A stretch of DNA of 64,000 nucleotides, taken from Bacteroidia bacterium. GTDB taxonomy: Bacteria > Bacteroidota > Bacteroidia > J057. Within the stretch, counting starts at the first letter, position 1. Every line of letters starts with the position of its first letter. The notes under the pieces were generated by a model, which saw only the letters and a list, made by a program, of their open reading frames with translations, made no database searches and was not told the origin of the DNA. The DNA lies in the NCBI GenBank assembly GCA_033391075.1, contig JAWPMV010000001.1, forward strand, positions 4,154,001 through 4,218,000, in the 5' to 3' direction. Made by a program: the position numbers and the translations under genes. This document shows positions 42,796-52,888 of the stretch, one piece after another.

Positions 42796-45700
42796 GTGAG
42801 AAAGTATTTATTACTCCTAGCATTTACCTGCTGCCTCATTCCTTACCTGTTTTCTCAATTGCCGCCTATTAATTTTGAGCAAATCCATTTAAATAAGGAT
42901 TTCACCTCGCCTCACATTTATGGGATCGATCAAGATGAGGACGGATTTTTGTGGCTTGGAACTTCCAAAGGAGTTTATCGATACGACGGATCTCTTTTTC
43001 ATTCGATTCAGGCAGAAGCTGACAGCAGCTCAGCCTTGTCTGGAATGAAAATCCGAGCTATCATCAGCGATCAGAAAGGTAGTCTTTGGTTTGGAACCCA
43101 GGGAGAAGGTTTGTTCCGTTACGAAATTTCAACAAATCGACTGTCTGCATTTTCTCCTGACTCCAGTGAACATACCCCCTTGAATAATCAGGAGATATTG
43201 AGCCTGGAGCGAGGAGGTGAAGACATTTTATGGGTAGGCTCAGAAGGAGGCCTTAATTCAGTAAATGAAAAAACACTACTCGTTCAAAGCATTCCTCTAA
43301 AGGCCAGGGGAAAAAAGATAGATGAGCCTTTTTCAGTCCTGGGAATCGAGAAAGATAGCCAGGGAAATATATGGGTTGGTAGTTGGCAATACGGTTTATG
43401 TAGGCTTGTTTGGGATCAAACAAAAGAAGGCCTGAAGCAAGCGTACCTGGAGAAAATTGAGTTCTCTAACAAAATCATGGCGAAAGCTCCGCTGAGGCAA
43501 GTAACCAGCCTGCATATTGATTCGCAGGATCGAATCGTTTTTGGGAGCCTGGGAAGAGGACTGTACATTACCAATCCCGTTACTGAACAGGAAATCCACT
43601 TTTTCAAAATCAAGGAATTATCCAGCCTAAGGGAGCAGAAAACGGGTCTGGCGATTCTAAGCTCTTTTATTGACTCAAAAGGAAACATATGGGGAGGGAG
43701 TACGAGAGACCTGCAGATTGTGAGTCCTATTAAATCTCTACCGAGGGAAGGCGAGGACAAACTGAGAATCGTAGAGGGGAGATCGATTAGCCACCAAAGT
43801 ATAGGAACTTTGGGCCTTCCCAAGGGAGGAATCAGGTGTATTTTCGAAAGTAAAGAAGGCATTATATGGATTGGTGCAGAGGGTGGATTAGCTAAATATT
43901 CCTCCCAATTGTCTCTGTTTAAATTTTACCCAACAAATACCGAGTTACATCACCTTAGCAACGTAGATCATACACTACAGGGAATCCTGAGAGGAGCGTG
44001 GATGACAAATCATGACGAAGACCTTTTGTACTATGATGTTTACGGAAATCTTAAGAGATCCTACAATACCCAGGCCGCGCCTGATTTTCGACTGGAATCG
44101 AACCGAGTATTGGGAGTATACGATGATGTCAGGCATAAGGCTATTTGGATTTTTGGCCCCAGCGGGATAACAAAACTCAACGCAGAGGGTAAGAAAGTTC
44201 ATTACCTTCGTCTTGCGCCACCAGGCCAAAGCAAAATCGACTACATCAAAGCTTTTCATATTGATCCTGAGGGGTTTATCTGGATCATCTCCAAACAAGC
44301 GATCTACGCCCTTGACAGAGACCTATCTATTCTTAAAAAATATAATTCTTTATCAGATATAGATCCGAGGCTAAGCTATGGAAAAATCAATGATGCCATC
44401 CAAAGCAAAGGAAATACCTTTTGGGTTGCATCGGAATTATCAGGTCTGTTAAGCATCCAATTTAAGGGAAGGGAGGCGAAGCTTATGAAAAGATTTATCC
44501 CTTTCCCCGACAATCCCGAAAGCCTGAAAAACAAATATTTCTTTTCTTTACTCAAGCATAAAAACTCCATTTGGATAGGTTCTCATCAGGGACTCCTTAC
44601 TTTTGATCCGGCAAAGGGTGAATTTGAGTTTTACGGGGAAAAAGAAGGACTCCAAAACCCGATTATGGCCCATTTGCAGGTAGACGAGCTGGGAACGATT
44701 TGGGGAGTTTCTAATGATTATATCCTTCGCTTTGATCCTCGCTCCAAACGTTTTACTCACTTTGGAACAAAGCATGGAGTTAGAGGAGGAAGTTTTACCA
44801 ATTACTATTCCCACAAAAGCAATGATGGCACATTGCTATTCCGATCCAATGAGGGATACCTGAAGCTTGATCCAAAACAACTTTCAGATGAAGTGGAAAC
44901 TGCACGCTGCCATTTCACCGAATTATATTTGAATGGAAACCTCATTCAACCTCTAAAAACCCTTCAGGAAGAAAGCATAAGCATTCTGGATCAAAACCTG
45001 GCTAGTACCCGCGAATTAAACATCCCACCTAGTCAGAAGCGTCTGGAGATTCGGGTATCCTGTATTCAATACAATTTCCCCAATGAGCAAAACAACTACT
45101 ATAAATTGGAGGGATACGATCAGAAATGGAGGCCATTAGAAATGGGAGAAAACATTTCCTACATGAATCTGGAAGCTGCAAGTTATACCTTGCGGATCAG
45201 AAGTGGGGACCTTGAACTAGACGATCAGATTAGCCTAAAAATCAATATCCTGCCCCTTTTCTGGGAAACCCCTTTAGCAAAACTATTGGTCGGAATTCTT
45301 CTGACAATGTTAATAATTGGCTTATTCTACCTCCGAAGCTGGCAAGTCCTGAATCAAAATCGCCAGCTACAGAAAAAAGTAGAGGAACGGACGCGAGAGC
45401 TAAAGGTTGCAAACCAAAAGGAGAAAGAAGCCCGTCAAAAAGCTGAACAGGCAACTCTAACCAAGTCCCAATTTCTTGCAAATATGTCTCATGAAATCCG
45501 AACGCCTATGAATGGTATTCTGGGAATGGCAGAATTATTATCCATCGAAAACCTGAGTAATGAGCAGGCAGAGTATGTCCGCCTGATTCGGAAAAGTGGG
45601 GAAAATCTCCTGACCATCATAAATGACATACTCGACTTCTCCAAAATAGATTCTGGCAAATTTATCCTGGAGCGCGAGCCAATAACTTTGGAGGATTGCA

Positions 45701-46977
45701 TGGATGATATCCTGGGACTTCTGAGCAGCAAAACAGGAGATCAAGCCCTGGAATTGCTCTCCAGGCTTGATTCGAATCTTCCTGCTGTTGTTTGGGGAGA
45801 TGAGTTGCGCCTAAAACAAATACTGATCAATTTATTGGGGAATTCACTTAAGTTTACCCATAAAGGGGAAGTTGTCCTCGAGGTGCAGGAGAAAAAACGA
45901 TTCCTTCAGGGAGATCAGCCTTTCGCCCGATTGGAATTCAAGGTGCGAGATACTGGCATAGGTATCCCTCCGGAGAAACTAAAATATCTGTTTAAGGCTT
46001 TTACCCAAGTTGATGCTTCCACCACGCGAAAATATGGCGGTACCGGATTAGGCTTGAGTATTTCTTCCCATTTATGTCGCCTTATGGGAGGAGAACTTAA
46101 GGTTTGGAGCGAGGAAGGCCAGGGAAGTGAATTTTCCTTTGAATTAGATATGGAGATTAAGGAAGAAGAGTCAGTATTTTCAGAAACATATCGTTCACTA
46201 TCGGGAAAAAAGGTTTTGATCATAGATTCGGAAATCCACAGGAGTCGCTTCTTGATTTCGATTCTGGAGCATTACCATATGATCGTGATCCATGCATCCG
46301 ATCTGGAAAAAGCTCAAAGTTTGGTAGCCTCTGAAAGCGGAATTCAAGCCCTCATTTGCAATGGCTTAAATGATGCCAAAATCTCTCCGTATAAAGACTG
46401 GATCAAGCGAAACCCAGATATAAAATTTATCCAATTGCTACCCTTCTCAGATTTACGAGAAAACAAGCAGCAAGGAGAGCTTTGGGAAATCATCAAAAAA
46501 CCGGTCAGAAAGAGTCTGCTACTTACAAGCCTATGCGAACTAAGCGAACTTGCAAAGCAAAATAATCATCCACCCAAACCGATACCTCAAGGCGTATTCC
46601 CGTCTCAAGAGATTTTATTGGTTGAGGACAATCCTATCAACCAAAAACTGGCCCTGAAAATCATTCAAAAGCTAGGCTTAAAGGCACAATTGGCCAATAA
46701 TGGAAAAGAAGCTATTGAATGCTTGCGCAAGAGGAGTTTCAAAATTGTCTTAATGGATGTTCAAATGCCTGTCATGGACGGACTGGAGGCAACTCGCTTC
46801 ATAAGGTCCAACTTCTCATCCGAGCATCAGCCCATGATTCTGGCTATGACGGCCAATGCCATGAAAGGAGATAAAGAAATGTGTTTGGAGGCAGGAATGA
46901 ATGATTACATCAGCAAGCCTTTTAAAATGGCTGAAATCAAAGATTTGCTAAGCAAATTTCTGCTGGATTTAGCCTAA
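42796..46977 (+). CDS. Giant hybrid histidine kinase, Reg_prop/Y_Y_Y sensor, two receivers
   Basis: 1393 residues, GTG start, signal peptide ending FSQ. The periplasmic part has two Reg_prop propellers (~25-720; IWIGAEGGLAKYSS, IWIGSHQGLLTF) and a Y_Y_Y domain (~740-815). One helix (~828-850) and a coiled coil lead to the H-box NMSHEIRTPMNG with His899. The ATPase motifs are intact (NLLGNSLKFTHKGEV, DTGIGIPPEKL, GGTGLGLSIS). A first receiver (~1138-1250) is degenerate: the phospho-accepting Asp position is Asn1189 (LICNGLND). A second (~1268-1390) is intact with EDN, Asp1321 (VLMDVQMPVMDG) and SKPF. Unlike many members it has no AraC domain, so it must signal to another partner. Polysaccharide breakdown products are typical ligands. 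Confidence 0.9.
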   Translation: MRKYLLLLAFTCCLIPYLFSQLPPINFEQIHLNKDFTSPHIYGIDQDEDGFLWLGTSKGVYRYDGSLFHSIQAEADSSSALSGMKIRAIISDQKGSLWFGTQGEGLFRYEISTNRLSAFSPDSSEHTPLNNQEILSLERGGEDILWVGSEGGLNSVNEKTLLVQSIPLKARGKKIDEPFSVLGIEKDSQGNIWVGSWQYGLCRLVWDQTKEGLKQAYLEKIEFSNKIMAKAPLRQVTSLHIDSQDRIVFGSLGRGLYITNPVTEQEIHFFKIKELSSLREQKTGLAILSSFIDSKGNIWGGSTRDLQIVSPIKSLPREGEDKLRIVEGRSISHQSIGTLGLPKGGIRCIFESKEGIIWIGAEGGLAKYSSQLSLFKFYPTNTELHHLSNVDHTLQGILRGAWMTNHDEDLLYYDVYGNLKRSYNTQAAPDFRLESNRVLGVYDDVRHKAIWIFGPSGITKLNAEGKKVHYLRLAPPGQSKIDYIKAFHIDPEGFIWIISKQAIYALDRDLSILKKYNSLSDIDPRLSYGKINDAIQSKGNTFWVASELSGLLSIQFKGREAKLMKRFIPFPDNPESLKNKYFFSLLKHKNSIWIGSHQGLLTFDPAKGEFEFYGEKEGLQNPIMAHLQVDELGTIWGVSNDYILRFDPRSKRFTHFGTKHGVRGGSFTNYYSHKSNDGTLLFRSNEGYLKLDPKQLSDEVETARCHFTELYLNGNLIQPLKTLQEESISILDQNLASTRELNIPPSQKRLEIRVSCIQYNFPNEQNNYYKLEGYDQKWRPLEMGENISYMNLEAASYTLRIRSGDLELDDQISLKINILPLFWETPLAKLLVGILLTMLIIGLFYLRSWQVLNQNRQLQKKVEERTRELKVANQKEKEARQKAEQATLTKSQFLANMSHEIRTPMNGILGMAELLSIENLSNEQAEYVRLIRKSGENLLTIINDILDFSKIDSGKFILEREPITLEDCMDDILGLLSSKTGDQALELLSRLDSNLPAVVWGDELRLKQILINLLGNSLKFTHKGEVVLEVQEKKRFLQGDQPFARLEFKVRDTGIGIPPEKLKYLFKAFTQVDASTTRKYGGTGLGLSISSHLCRLMGGELKVWSEEGQGSEFSFELDMEIKEEESVFSETYRSLSGKKVLIIDSEIHRSRFLISILEHYHMIVIHASDLEKAQSLVASESGIQALICNGLNDAKISPYKDWIKRNPDIKFIQLLPFSDLRENKQQGELWEIIKKPVRKSLLLTSLCELSELAKQNNHPPKPIPQGVFPSQEILLVEDNPINQKLALKIIQKLGLKAQLANNGKEAIECLRKRSFKIVLMDVQMPVMDGLEATRFIRSNFSSEHQPMILAMTANAMKGDKEMCLEAGMNDYISKPFKMAEIKDLLSKFLLDLA

Positions 46978-47029
46978 ATGGATCAATAATCAGTGCCTTG
47001 CTTTTTCAAGCCGTTCAGCTTAGCGGGAA

Positions 47030-47932
47030 TTAGTTCACGCTCCTATACTCACGAGGACTCATTCCGGTTTTGGCCTTAAACATTTTGCTAAAATGCTGGG
47101 AATACTCAAAGCCCAAACCAAAAGCCACCTGACTCACGGGTTCATTGGAGTTAAGTAACAGAGTCTTGGCTTTGTCGATGACAAAACTATGAATATGGTC
47201 CTGGGCATTTCTGCCGGTTTCCTTTTTCAGCAGATCGCTCAGATAATTGGCGGACATATTCAGTTTTTCACTGCAAAACCGTACCGAAGGAATCCCTGTG
47301 GCCAATTGCTTTTCTGAACGAAAGTACTCTTTCAACAGATGCTCAAAGCGACTGAAAACATCCTGATTGAGATTGCTTCGGGTGTAGAATTGGCGATCAT
47401 AATATCGAGTACAATAGTCGAGCAGAAGCTGAACATTCGTAACAATCAATTTCTGGCTGTGCTTGTCGATATTTGAGGCTATTTCCTCTTGTATTTTTTC
47501 TAGGAGATCATTGAGGACTTTTTTTTCTTTGTCTGAAATATGCAGGGCTTCATTGACTTCATAATCAAAAAAACTATAGCTATCGATTGTTTTGCCCAAT
47601 TCGGATTTTCTTATCAAATCTGGATGAAAAAGTAAAGACCAACCTCTGGCATCACTTTCTTCCTCCACCTCTTTGGAACCCATGACCTGACCCGGCGCCA
47701 TAAAAATCATGCTGCCTTCTTCAAAATCATAAGAGTTTCTCCCATAAGCAAAAGACCCTCTGAATCCTTCTTTAAGCGCAATAAAATATAGAGAAGAAGT
47801 GATCCGCATATCCTCCATCCCTTGAGCATAACCCGGCTTATGTTGAAAAATGGAAATCAAAGGATGTTGAGGCTTTTCAAAACCCATCACGCGATGAACC
47901 TCAGATATGCTGTTAAAATGAATAAAATCCAT
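47030..47932 (-). CDS. AraC-family transcriptional regulator
   Basis: 300 residues. N-terminal cupin-like sensor region (~20-160) and C-terminal two-HTH domain (~200-300): SANYLSDLLKKETGRNAQ, DKAKTLLLNSNEPVSQVAFG and FEYSQHFSKMFKAKTGMSP match AraC regulators. A 21-bp-spaced direct repeat lies in the promoter region ahead of it. The divergent neighbour at 48144 may be a target. The inducer is unknown. Confidence 0.92.
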   Translation of the reverse strand: MDFIHFNSISEVHRVMGFEKPQHPLISIFQHKPGYAQGMEDMRITSSLYFIALKEGFRGSFAYGRNSYDFEEGSMIFMAPGQVMGSKEVEEESDARGWSLLFHPDLIRKSELGKTIDSYSFFDYEVNEALHISDKEKKVLNDLLEKIQEEIASNIDKHSQKLIVTNVQLLLDYCTRYYDRQFYTRSNLNQDVFSRFEHLLKEYFRSEKQLATGIPSVRFCSEKLNMSANYLSDLLKKETGRNAQDHIHSFVIDKAKTLLLNSNEPVSQVAFGLGFEYSQHFSKMFKAKTGMSPREYRSVN

Positions 47933-47981
47933 AATCCGTCCTGTTTTTTCTTCTTACAAATAAAGCTAGTAAAAAGAATCG

Positions 47982-48016
47982 CTTTGTATACATTTTCTAA
48001 ATCTTTGTATCCATTT
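47982..48016. promoter_or_regulatory. Direct repeat with 21-bp spacing, candidate AraC-family operator
   Basis: CTTTGTATACATTT (47982-47995) and CTTTGTATCCATTT (48003-48016) match at 13 of 14 positions and start 21 bp apart, two helical turns. AraC-family dimers use such paired direct sites. They sit 50-85 bp upstream of the regulator's start codon. Confidence 0.6.
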
Positions 48017-48143
48017 CCCATATCAAGAGGGATAGCAGCCTTATTAGGGAACTGATTCTCTACTCGCATCATGTTTCCAACTTGGATAAATTTCAGGCAG
48101 TCTCTATTTTAAGGAGAATTAGCAAAAAATAGTCTGTATTTAT

Positions 48144-48746
48144 ATGTCAAAAATTGATCTTTTTGGAAAACACAAACGCCAAATCTGGAAACAACTAGCA
48201 GAGCAACTGGAAGGAGAATATGTTAAAGGAAAAATGTTCAAAACCGATCGGGTTGAGGCTTATCATGGAGATTGGATGATAGTTTTGGATAGTTTTGTCA
48301 TAGATAAGATGGTTTTCACCCGAATAAGAGCTCCTTATGTGAACCGGGATGATTTTACCTTCAAGATTTTTCGGGAGCATATTGGTCATAAGGTGAGTAA
48401 AGCCTTTGGGATGAAAGATATTGAAGTAGGGCATCCGGAATTTGATAAGGATTTTGTCATTCAAGGCAGTGATAAGCGCAAATTACAGATGATGTTTGAA
48501 GATCCGAATATCCGACAACTCATCAGTTGGCAACCCAAAATATTGCTAGAGTTAAGAAGAGAAGCTCCCCTATTCAGCAAGCCTAAGTTTCCAGATGATG
48601 TAAACGAAATTTATTATCAGGTTACAGGTATTATCAAAGACCTGGAGCAACTGCATGATTTATTTGAATTATTCGGGCATACCCTCGATCACCTTTGCGC
48701 TATAGGAACGGCTTATGAAGACGATCCGAATTTCAGCTATTATTAG
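48144..48746 (+). CDS. Conserved hypothetical protein (weak DUF3137 resemblance)
   Basis: 200 residues without signal or membrane helix. GDWMIVLDSFVIDKMVFTRIRAPY and HPEFDKDFVIQGSDKRKLQMMF (each read in parts) resemble the core of DUF3137 proteins, a weak impression. The C-terminus is acidic and aromatic. The gene lies divergent to the AraC gene, so it could be under its control. No function can be assigned. Confidence 0.6.
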   Translation: MSKIDLFGKHKRQIWKQLAEQLEGEYVKGKMFKTDRVEAYHGDWMIVLDSFVIDKMVFTRIRAPYVNRDDFTFKIFREHIGHKVSKAFGMKDIEVGHPEFDKDFVIQGSDKRKLQMMFEDPNIRQLISWQPKILLELRREAPLFSKPKFPDDVNEIYYQVTGIIKDLEQLHDLFELFGHTLDHLCAIGTAYEDDPNFSYY

Positions 48747-48844
48747 GAAGTGTTGGAGATGGAGAAAACTTCTCCACTTATCATGCGTTGTAGTGTTTTA
48801 GTTGGTAGCTCTTATTTCTTCATTCCTTCTTCCTTGTTCTTCCT

Positions 48845-49834
48845 TCATTTTTTCCCAAAAGCAGGTCCCAGGAGGTCAATTCGATCTGTCCATATTCCTC
48901 CTCGATAGTTTTCTGGCAACTCTAGTGCATCTTCCCGTTTATCAAATCCCGTACTAAAGCCTTCGCCCTTATAAGGACCCACAAGCATGACGCGGGAATT
49001 GACAGACTCCATGCGATTGACAAATTTATGGGGCCAGCCCCAGAGCCAGGGGGCGAAATTTTCCGGAACCATCACCACACAATCCTGGCACTCTGCTGGG
49101 ACGATTCCAGTCCAGCCATAGGCAAAGTATTTGGTCAGACAGGATTTTAATTTAGGACGAGTGGTGTATTGTATATCAGGAAGGAACTTTATCACTTCCT
49201 CTACGGATTTTCTCCCACCATATACCATCAATTTCCCGGAGCGTCTCTGACTGAGTTCTTTCAAGCTTTCGCCCAGAACCTTCCCCTCTTCCTTCAGATT
49301 GCTTTTCACATCTATCATGAAATCCTTGTCTGGAAAGCTGGTCAGGATTTGTTCCAAAGAAGGCATCATGCCTACCCCCTTTCCCCTAAAGGGAAAAGTC
49401 TTGCCTCCATCTGCTGTGTATCCATATCCAATGTCCAGCTTTTGCAAGGAATCCAGGCTATGATCTTTGGTTCGTCCCCTTCCCTCTGTTCGGCAATCCA
49501 CTGTCCAGTCGTGAAAGACCCCAAAGCGATCATCTGTAGTCTTGTGAACATCAAATTCGACGATTTGAGCTCCTGCTGCAAAAGCTGCTTCAATAGACGG
49601 AATGGTATTCTCTAAATATTGATGCTCAACCGCTATCCATTTTTCTGCTGTACAGGTTTCATTGGTCAGGCCTTCCCGATCATAAGGCTGTCCCATGGCG
49701 CGGTGTGCCAGTAGAACGGGAGAAGCTTCTGGAACTGAGACGAAAAGATTGCTGTTGTTGAGGAATATAAAGAGGGGAAATAACAGAAGGAGCCAAAGGT
49801 ATTTCCGTTTTCGGGACTTGCTTTTCTTATTCAT
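48845..49834 (-). CDS. Glycerophosphodiester phosphodiesterase family protein
   Basis: 329 residues with an N-terminal signal anchor (~10-30). GDPD motifs: HRA near residue 45 (usually HRG), ENTIPSIEAAFAAGAQIVEFDVH with the ExD metal ligands, and VFHDWTVDCRTEGRG. The HR-to-ENT gap is about 30 residues longer than usual. FMIDVKSN and ASLEQIL-like motifs follow. The family cleaves glycerophosphodiesters to glycerol-3-phosphate, but the substrate of this branch is not certain. Probably periplasmic. Confidence 0.85.
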   Translation of the reverse strand: MNKKSKSRKRKYLWLLLLFPLFIFLNNSNLFVSVPEASPVLLAHRAMGQPYDREGLTNETCTAEKWIAVEHQYLENTIPSIEAAFAAGAQIVEFDVHKTTDDRFGVFHDWTVDCRTEGRGRTKDHSLDSLQKLDIGYGYTADGGKTFPFRGKGVGMMPSLEQILTSFPDKDFMIDVKSNLKEEGKVLGESLKELSQRRSGKLMVYGGRKSVEEVIKFLPDIQYTTRPKLKSCLTKYFAYGWTGIVPAECQDCVVMVPENFAPWLWGWPHKFVNRMESVNSRVMLVGPYKGEGFSTGFDKREDALELPENYRGGIWTDRIDLLGPAFGKK

Positions 49835-50007
49835 GGATGGATGCTATTGCTCAAGTATAAGGATTCTCAGGCATTTCGTATAGCAAGCAGGAAGAATTTA
49901 GAAAAATTTAACAGTTCAGACAGGACTTATGGTCTTTCAGACAAAAAGACAAGTTTACTAGTTGATTCAGGATTAATTTATGCTAAAGGGATCATAAAAT
50001 TTCCAAA

Positions 50008-50460
50008 ATGAGAAAACCTGCAATCTTTCAAAAAGTCTTGACGGGCTTTGGCTACTTCTTCTGGATCAATGTTGCTGTGATCCTATTGCTAAATTGGATC
50101 GCCTATGTAGAAATCGGCTATTTGCCAGAAGTTCAGGAGGATTTTCCACTAGGATTTCTCGGCGGAAAAGAAAGATATAGTTTTATTAATGCTTTTCTCG
50201 CAGAAGACCTACTATTCCCTACCTGGTTTGGTAGTTTATTTGTCTCCTTTATATTATCCCCCATCTACCTTTGTTATGTCCTCCTTTATTGGCTCTTTAA
50301 GGTAGAGCAAGATCTTAGTAAACCAAACCTATCCTTTTCCCTGTTTGGATTTATTTTATTCAATTTATTGAACTTCCAATTTCTTATTGAGCGGTATTTA
50401 TACAAATGGACCTCAATCTCTCTGGAAATTCACGACTGGACCTGGTGGTTCATAGACTAA
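50008..50460 (+). CDS. Small membrane protein of unknown function
   Basis: 150 residues with three hydrophobic stretches: ~13-30 (GYFFWINVAVILLLNWI), ~70-95 (WFGSLFVSFILSPIYLCY) and ~108-128. No recognisable family or catalytic motif. Convergent with the LOG-family gene, 22 bp between ends. Confidence 0.6.
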   Translation: MRKPAIFQKVLTGFGYFFWINVAVILLLNWIAYVEIGYLPEVQEDFPLGFLGGKERYSFINAFLAEDLLFPTWFGSLFVSFILSPIYLCYVLLYWLFKVEQDLSKPNLSFSLFGFILFNLLNFQFLIERYLYKWTSISLEIHDWTWWFID

Positions 50461-50481
50461 TTTTCCCTAAAGGAATCAGCT

Positions 50482-51633
50482 TTATTTACCCACCTTCTGT
50501 TCCGGCGGATTATTCAGGATAAAGTCCACTACTTCTTCCGGCTCATCACTCAGGTAGAGAAATTTGTAATAAGGCTGATTGTAGGCCAGTTGTTTTAGGA
50601 CAGGGAATAGAGAAGTCTCAATCTCGTATCTTTCTTTTCCCAGAAAAACCATAGGACTGTAATACCCAAAAGTAGCATAGTGGTTCTGAGCCGCATCCTG
50701 AAATATCTCCTGGGTTGTACCTGCACTACCCGGTGCAAAGACTACTCCATGATGACAGAGGGCTAAAAGGGTATCTTCCCGAATCGAGTTTGAGAAATAT
50801 TTGGCGATGTGAGAGGCAAATACATTGCTGGGTTCATGACCATAAAACCAGGTGGGAATAGCCAGATTTTCTGCCCCTTCCGGATAATATTCAAATACAT
50901 CCAGGGCACTCTGAATAAATCCTGCATCCGTATAATGAGGCGCTACTTCCATGATCTTGAAGGCTTTCTCCAGGTCCTCTGCTTCATAACTGGCGAAATA
51001 GGCGCCCAGATTGGCAGCCTCCATGATGCCGGGCCCTCCTCCTGAAATGATAAAATATCCCTCTTTTCCCAATAGTCGGGCTGTGTGTGCAGTTTTTCGG
51101 TAGAAGGGATCGGTACGCAATTTCCCATGTCCACCCATAAAACCCACACATCTCAATCTCGTCATACCCGTATCATCATAGCCTACCAACTCTCTCAAAC
51201 TGTCGTCAATGGCATGGTCGTGTATACGTTGGCTGAGGGCTTCAATGATGTGGGGATTATAGCGACTTACAGAAAAGTGTTCGTAGATTTTCAGGTCAAG
51301 GCTTTGATCGTCCAACTCATTGTAGCCATCGAGAAGTTCCCGGCAAGTATAGAGCTCTCTTCTATAGGGATTGTAAGGTAGGCCTTCGTTTGGAGGGATA
51401 ATAAGTCCTCCTTTGGAACGGATAATGGCCTGATCACTTTCTGCCAATTCACATCCGAGGAAAATCACATTTCGCAAAAAGACGGAATTCCACTGAATGT
51501 CTATACTCTTCAAATCCATCTCCAGGATCGAGCAGTTTTGCAGAACATGATAGGTGTTGATGGTTTCCAGGAGTGCTTCCTGTGTTTTGAAGAGTCTTTC
51601 GTTGAAATAACTTTGCTGGATCATATGATTCAC
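50482..51633 (-). CDS. LOG-family (lysine decarboxylase-like) protein
   Basis: 383 residues, longer than the ~190-residue LOG phosphoribohydrolases. The nucleotide-binding GFMGGHGKLR, SGGGPGIMEAANLGAYF and a PGSAGTTQEIFQDA motif (canonical PGGxGTxxE, here with Ser for the second Gly) identify the family. The N-terminal ~160 residues are an extra domain. LOG enzymes release adenine from AMP-type substrates to form cytokinin-like compounds, but longer bacterial members are not well characterised. Last gene of a cluster after a lipoprotein gene (6 bp gap). Confidence 0.82.
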   Translation of the reverse strand: MNHMIQQSYFNERLFKTQEALLETINTYHVLQNCSILEMDLKSIDIQWNSVFLRNVIFLGCELAESDQAIIRSKGGLIIPPNEGLPYNPYRRELYTCRELLDGYNELDDQSLDLKIYEHFSVSRYNPHIIEALSQRIHDHAIDDSLRELVGYDDTGMTRLRCVGFMGGHGKLRTDPFYRKTAHTARLLGKEGYFIISGGGPGIMEAANLGAYFASYEAEDLEKAFKIMEVAPHYTDAGFIQSALDVFEYYPEGAENLAIPTWFYGHEPSNVFASHIAKYFSNSIREDTLLALCHHGVVFAPGSAGTTQEIFQDAAQNHYATFGYYSPMVFLGKERYEIETSLFPVLKQLAYNQPYYKFLYLSDEPEEVVDFILNNPPEQKVGK

Positions 51634-51639
51634 TTTGGC

Positions 51640-52542
51640 TTAGGTAGACCAGGAGCCGTCTTCCAGAATTGCTTTTAGCTCCTTTCCATTGAATTCGAAT
51701 AATTGTTGGACACTTATGCCGCATTCACAACAGCGAGAGCCACTTTGTAGATAAAGTCTCTCATTGAGAAGAAATAGTTCCGGATAACTAAAAAAACTGC
51801 AAGGTCCTGTTAGCGGATATTCTGCTCCCTGACTTAAAAGAAAAGTTGCAGCCGGCCCTTGATAATCGGCAAAGGTATAGCTGAGGATAAAGTATTTCTC
51901 TTCCTTATATTCAAACTCATGGACGATTACTTCTTTATTATAGGCAACTAATTCAATTTTTAATGCACCCCCGGTATCTTCAAATTCATCCGAATAATCC
52001 CTTTTGAGATTAATTCGATTGGCAAGTTCTTGCTTTTTCACCGAATCAGTTATCTCTTTCATGCTTAGCCACTTTATCTCTACTTTATCTCCTAATAAAA
52101 TGAGATGAGGCTTGATCGAAGTATCCAGATCAGTTGTAGTCACCTCATGCTCAAACAATTCATCGACCAGGAGGAAATTTTCCAGGGCTTTTGCGGAATG
52201 AACTTTCCTGGATTCATGATCCAGAAACTGAAGCTCGCTTCCAGGAGGGATAATTGCCTGGGCATAATTAATTTCATAGGAAATGGGGAAGGCAAAGCCT
52301 TCTTCCTGAAATTCAAGCACTTTGCCTTCAGGCAAGGCCTGAAGGGAGTTAACTTCTTCTTTTATATATCCAGCTTCCTCCTCTATTTCAAATTCTGTCG
52401 CGGAATCTTCTTCTACTAGAAGAGCAGCCACCTCTTCCTCAACCTGGATAGGATCAGCCTGAGTTTTTTCCTCCTCCCCACAAGCGAAAAGAAGGAAAGC
52501 AGTAAAAAGCCATAAGATTTGATCTGTCCTAAATCTTGTCAT
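51640..52542 (-). CDS. Lipoprotein of unknown function
   Basis: 300 residues with a lipobox FLLFAC (Cys ~21), then a Glu-rich acidic linker (~24-65) and a globular part with SRCCECGIS near the C-terminus. The start overlaps the cupin gene by 14 bp, so translation is probably coupled. No family recognised. Confidence 0.6.
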   Translation of the reverse strand: MTRFRTDQILWLFTAFLLFACGEEEKTQADPIQVEEEVAALLVEEDSATEFEIEEEAGYIKEEVNSLQALPEGKVLEFQEEGFAFPISYEINYAQAIIPPGSELQFLDHESRKVHSAKALENFLLVDELFEHEVTTTDLDTSIKPHLILLGDKVEIKWLSMKEITDSVKKQELANRINLKRDYSDEFEDTGGALKIELVAYNKEVIVHEFEYKEEKYFILSYTFADYQGPAATFLLSQGAEYPLTGPCSFFSYPELFLLNERLYLQSGSRCCECGISVQQLFEFNGKELKAILEDGSWST

Positions 52543-52888
52543 AATCTTTGACTGTAAGTTCGTGATCTACCTCTCCGGTGTGCTTGATCTGAGCCGGTTC
52601 AAAAAGCATAATCCAGACTTCTTCTTTAGCTATAGGCTTATGTTCTACTCCACGGGGCACAACGATCATCTCTCCTGCTTTTATCACTTCAGTGCGGTCC
52701 CGGAATTCAATTGTCAATTCTCCTTTGACCACAAAAAAGAGTTCATCTTCATCTTCGTGATCGTGCCAGACAAATTCCCCTTGCACTTTGGCCAGTTTGA
52801 CTTCCTGCCCATTGAGTTCGGCGACGACTTTGGGAGACCATTGATCCTGAAAGAGGCTGAATTTTTGATCGAGATTTATGACCTTCAT
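52529..52888 (-). CDS. Cupin-domain protein
   Basis: 119 residues, one cupin barrel. The metal-binding motif WHDHEDEDELFFVVKGEL and the second motif VPRGVEHKPI are present (HxH...E ... H). Members are small metal-dependent enzymes or ligand sensors; substrate unknown. It heads the cluster with the lipoprotein and LOG genes. Confidence 0.85.
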   Translation of the reverse strand: MKVINLDQKFSLFQDQWSPKVVAELNGQEVKLAKVQGEFVWHDHEDEDELFFVVKGELTIEFRDRTEVIKAGEMIVVPRGVEHKPIAKEEVWIMLFEPAQIKHTGEVDHELTVKDYDKI

